Assembly (NCBI GenBank): GCA_002369295.1
Contig: DFDR01000175.1
Coordinates: 3,814 to 19,838, forward strand
Direction: 5' to 3'
Source: Desulfovibrionaceae bacterium UBA3823
Lineage (GTDB): Bacteria; Desulfobacterota; Desulfovibrionia; Desulfovibrionales; Desulfovibrionaceae
Length of the DNA: 16,025 bases
Shown piece after piece: positions 16,024-16,025 of the stretch (its first letter is position 1; every line of letters begins with the position of its first letter). The position numbers and the translations under genes were made by a program. The notes under the pieces are model-generated. The model did not search any database. It was not told the DNA's origin and was given only the letters and a program-made list of their open reading frames with translations.

Positions 16024-16025
16024 GG

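Overview
The window comes from a GC-rich bacterium with compact, mostly long genes. A Desulfovibrionaceae-like anaerobe is the best guess. This rests on the gene mix (hydrogenase maturation HypD, a YeiH/UPF0324-type putative sulfate exporter next to a sigma-54 activator, menaquinone genes) and on strong third-position G/C bias. It is an inference from content, because no rRNA or species marker is present. Most long overlapping reading frames on the opposite strands are by-products of the high GC.

Layout. Bases 1-201 (minus) hold the N-terminus of a glycogen-debranching-type enzyme that runs off the left edge. Divergent to it, 437-4675 (plus) encodes a 1412-residue SNF2-family ATPase with a long uncharacterised N-terminal part. 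Bases 4798-8146 (plus) form a transporter/regulator block: a YeiH-family transporter with an unusual alanine-rich soluble insert, a hairpin, an 88-residue membrane protein preceded by three 16-bp repeats, a second hairpin, and a sigma-54 activator without a sensory domain. A good -24/-12 (sigma-54) promoter candidate lies 35 bases before the transporter start, so the activator may control the transporter.

Bases 8147-8756 are an AT-rich gap between convergent genes that ends in a perfect 14-bp hairpin. Bases 8757-14844 are five minus-strand genes in a row, in transcription order argC, hypD, a GT-C-like membrane glycosyltransferase, an isochorismate synthase (menF-type), and menB. The glycosyltransferase and menF overlap by ATGA. 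MenF and MenB catalyse non-adjacent steps of the classical menaquinone pathway; the other men genes are not here.

The last 1.2 kb (14845-16025) has no gene I can support. It holds short tandem repeats before argC, a stretch with no coding signal, and a pair of 25-base inverted repeats (15740-15764 and 15999-16023) enclosing an AT-rich core. These look like insertion-sequence ends or a small non-autonomous element. The most distinctive features are the sigma-54/transporter block and this inverted-repeat element.
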